From CAZAIO01 sp964485235 (GTDB taxonomy: Bacteria > Chloroflexota > Dehalococcoidia > GIF9 > UBA5629): a DNA stretch of 6,072 nt. This document shows, in pieces, positions 5,462 to 6,072 of the stretch. Within the stretch, counting starts at the first letter, position 1, and each line of letters starts with the position of its first letter. The notes beneath the pieces were generated by a model that was given only the letters and a program-made list of their open reading frames with translations, was not told the origin of the DNA and ran no database searches. The position numbers and the translations under genes are program-made. The stretch lies in NCBI GenBank assembly GCA_964485235.1, contig CAZAIO010000140.1, positions 1-6,072 of the forward strand, written 5' to 3'.

Positions 5462-6072
5462 ATGAACTGCCATGCACTGGTAATCACTCCGCATCCGGAC
5501 GATGCCGAGTTCGGCATCGCCGGCACGGTCGTCAAATGGGTCAGGGAACATAAAGACGTTGTGTACGTCGTGTGCACCAACGGAAATAAAGGAACAAGCG
5601 ACCCCGATATGAGCCCTGAAAGGCTCGTCGGGATAAGGGAAGAAGAACAGCTTGCTGCCGCGAAGCTGCTCGGTGTGAAAGAGGTCGTCTTCCTCCGCCA
5701 CGAGGATCAGGCTCTCGAAGAAACGCCGGAGTTCAGAAAAGAGCTGGTCCGGCAGATAAGGACTTTTCGCCCGGAGATAGTGGTCACCAGCGACCCGTAC
5801 AAGCGATACCTGTGGCATCACGACCACCGCATTACCGGCAGGGTCGCGCTGGACGCGGTCTTTCCGTACGCACGGGACAGGCTCGCCTACCCGGACCTGC
5901 TTGAAGCTGGACTGTTCCCTCACAATGTGAAAAAGGTGCTCCTGTGGGCATCCGAGGAGCCCAACTATTTCAGCGATATCAGCGACACGTTCGACATAAA
6001 AATGGCTGCCCTGCGCTGCCACCACAGCCAGATAGACCATCTCCCTCAGGAATTCGAGGAGCGCATGAAAGA
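5462..6072 (+). CDS. PIG-L/LmbE-family zinc N-deacetylase (partial, 3' end outside window)
   Basis: The visible 203 residues belong to the PIG-L/LmbE family, whose members remove N-acetyl groups from GlcNAc-containing glycosides. MshB in mycothiol, BshB in bacillithiol and PIG-L in GPI anchor synthesis are examples. The zinc and catalytic motif PHPDDAEFG is at residues 10-18, with H11 and D14 as expected metal ligands and D13 as the general base. The second motif, WHHDHR (118-123), supplies the last metal-binding histidine, H122. A TNGNKGTSDPDMSPERL stretch (39-55) follows strand 3, as in the family, and REEEQLAAAKLLGV (59-72) is the usual R-x-x-E helix. The reading frame is still open at the window end; family members are commonly 220-300 residues, so most of the protein is present. 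It is cytoplasmic, with no signal peptide. It is divergent from the MshD-like gene and about 1 kb from the MshA-like gene, which suggests it deacetylates the product of that glycosyltransferase. Confidence 0.9.
   Translation, partial: MNCHALVITPHPDDAEFGIAGTVVKWVREHKDVVYVVCTNGNKGTSDPDMSPERLVGIREEEQLAAAKLLGVKEVVFLRHEDQALEETPEFRKELVRQIRTFRPEIVVTSDPYKRYLWHHDHRITGRVALDAVFPYARDRLAYPDLLEAGLFPHNVKKVLLWASEEPNYFSDISDTFDIKMAALRCHHSQIDHLPQEFEERMK

Noticed and set aside
5435..6040. 201-codon minus-strand open frame
   Set aside because: It is antisense to the PIG-L deacetylase frame, which carries the zinc motifs and a good ribosome binding site.
1..6072. CRISPR array, tRNA, insertion sequence ends, phage or defence genes
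   Set aside because: No regularly spaced repeats, cloverleaf-forming sequence, transposase frame or recognisable defence protein was seen on either strand.

Overview
The window is an ordinary-looking chromosomal segment of a bacterium with roughly balanced base composition. It holds six protein-coding genes, two of them cut by the window edges. MutS2 rules out most proteobacteria. The mixture of a MutS2, a LabA-like NYN protein, a MshA/sucrose-synthase-type GT4 enzyme and a LmbE/PIG-L deacetylase, with AGG and ATA codons used freely, resembles Chloroflexota of the Dehalococcoidia type. That placement is an inference from gene content. No rRNA, tRNA, CRISPR array, insertion sequence or phage gene is visible.

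Layout: the left end carries the N-terminal half of mutS2 on the minus strand (1-1237). A 307-base divergent intergenic region (1238-1544) follows, with two candidate plus-strand promoters flanking a perfect 8-bp inverted repeat. Next comes a plus-strand run with 39-40-base gaps: an NYN-domain RNase-like protein (1545-2141), a FemAB/BioF2-like GNAT acyltransferase (2181-3155) and a GT4 glycosyltransferase resembling MshA (3196-4446). A two-domain GNAT acetyltransferase with the architecture of mycothiol synthase MshD lies on the minus strand (4415-5344), and its 3' end overlaps the glycosyltransferase gene by 32 bases. A 117-base divergent spacer follows, containing two face-to-face overlapping promoters built on one dyad and a 16-bp perfect palindrome. 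The right end is the N-terminal part of a PIG-L/LmbE zinc deacetylase (5462 onward, truncated).

The main interest is the combination of MshA-like glycosyltransferase, MshD-like acetyltransferase and MshB-type deacetylase in about 2.9 kb, apparently outside the Actinobacteria. In mycothiol synthesis these enzyme types make GlcNAc-inositol-P, deacetylate it, and acetylate the final cysteinyl product; a cysteine ligase, MshC, acts between the last two steps. No MshC homologue is visible here, but a FemAB/BioF2-fold acyltransferase sits 40 bases upstream of the glycosyltransferase. A reasonable, unproven hypothesis is a small pathway for an N-acylated amino-sugar glycoside, possibly a mycothiol-like thiol. 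The homology-based class calls are solid; the substrates are not established by the sequence.
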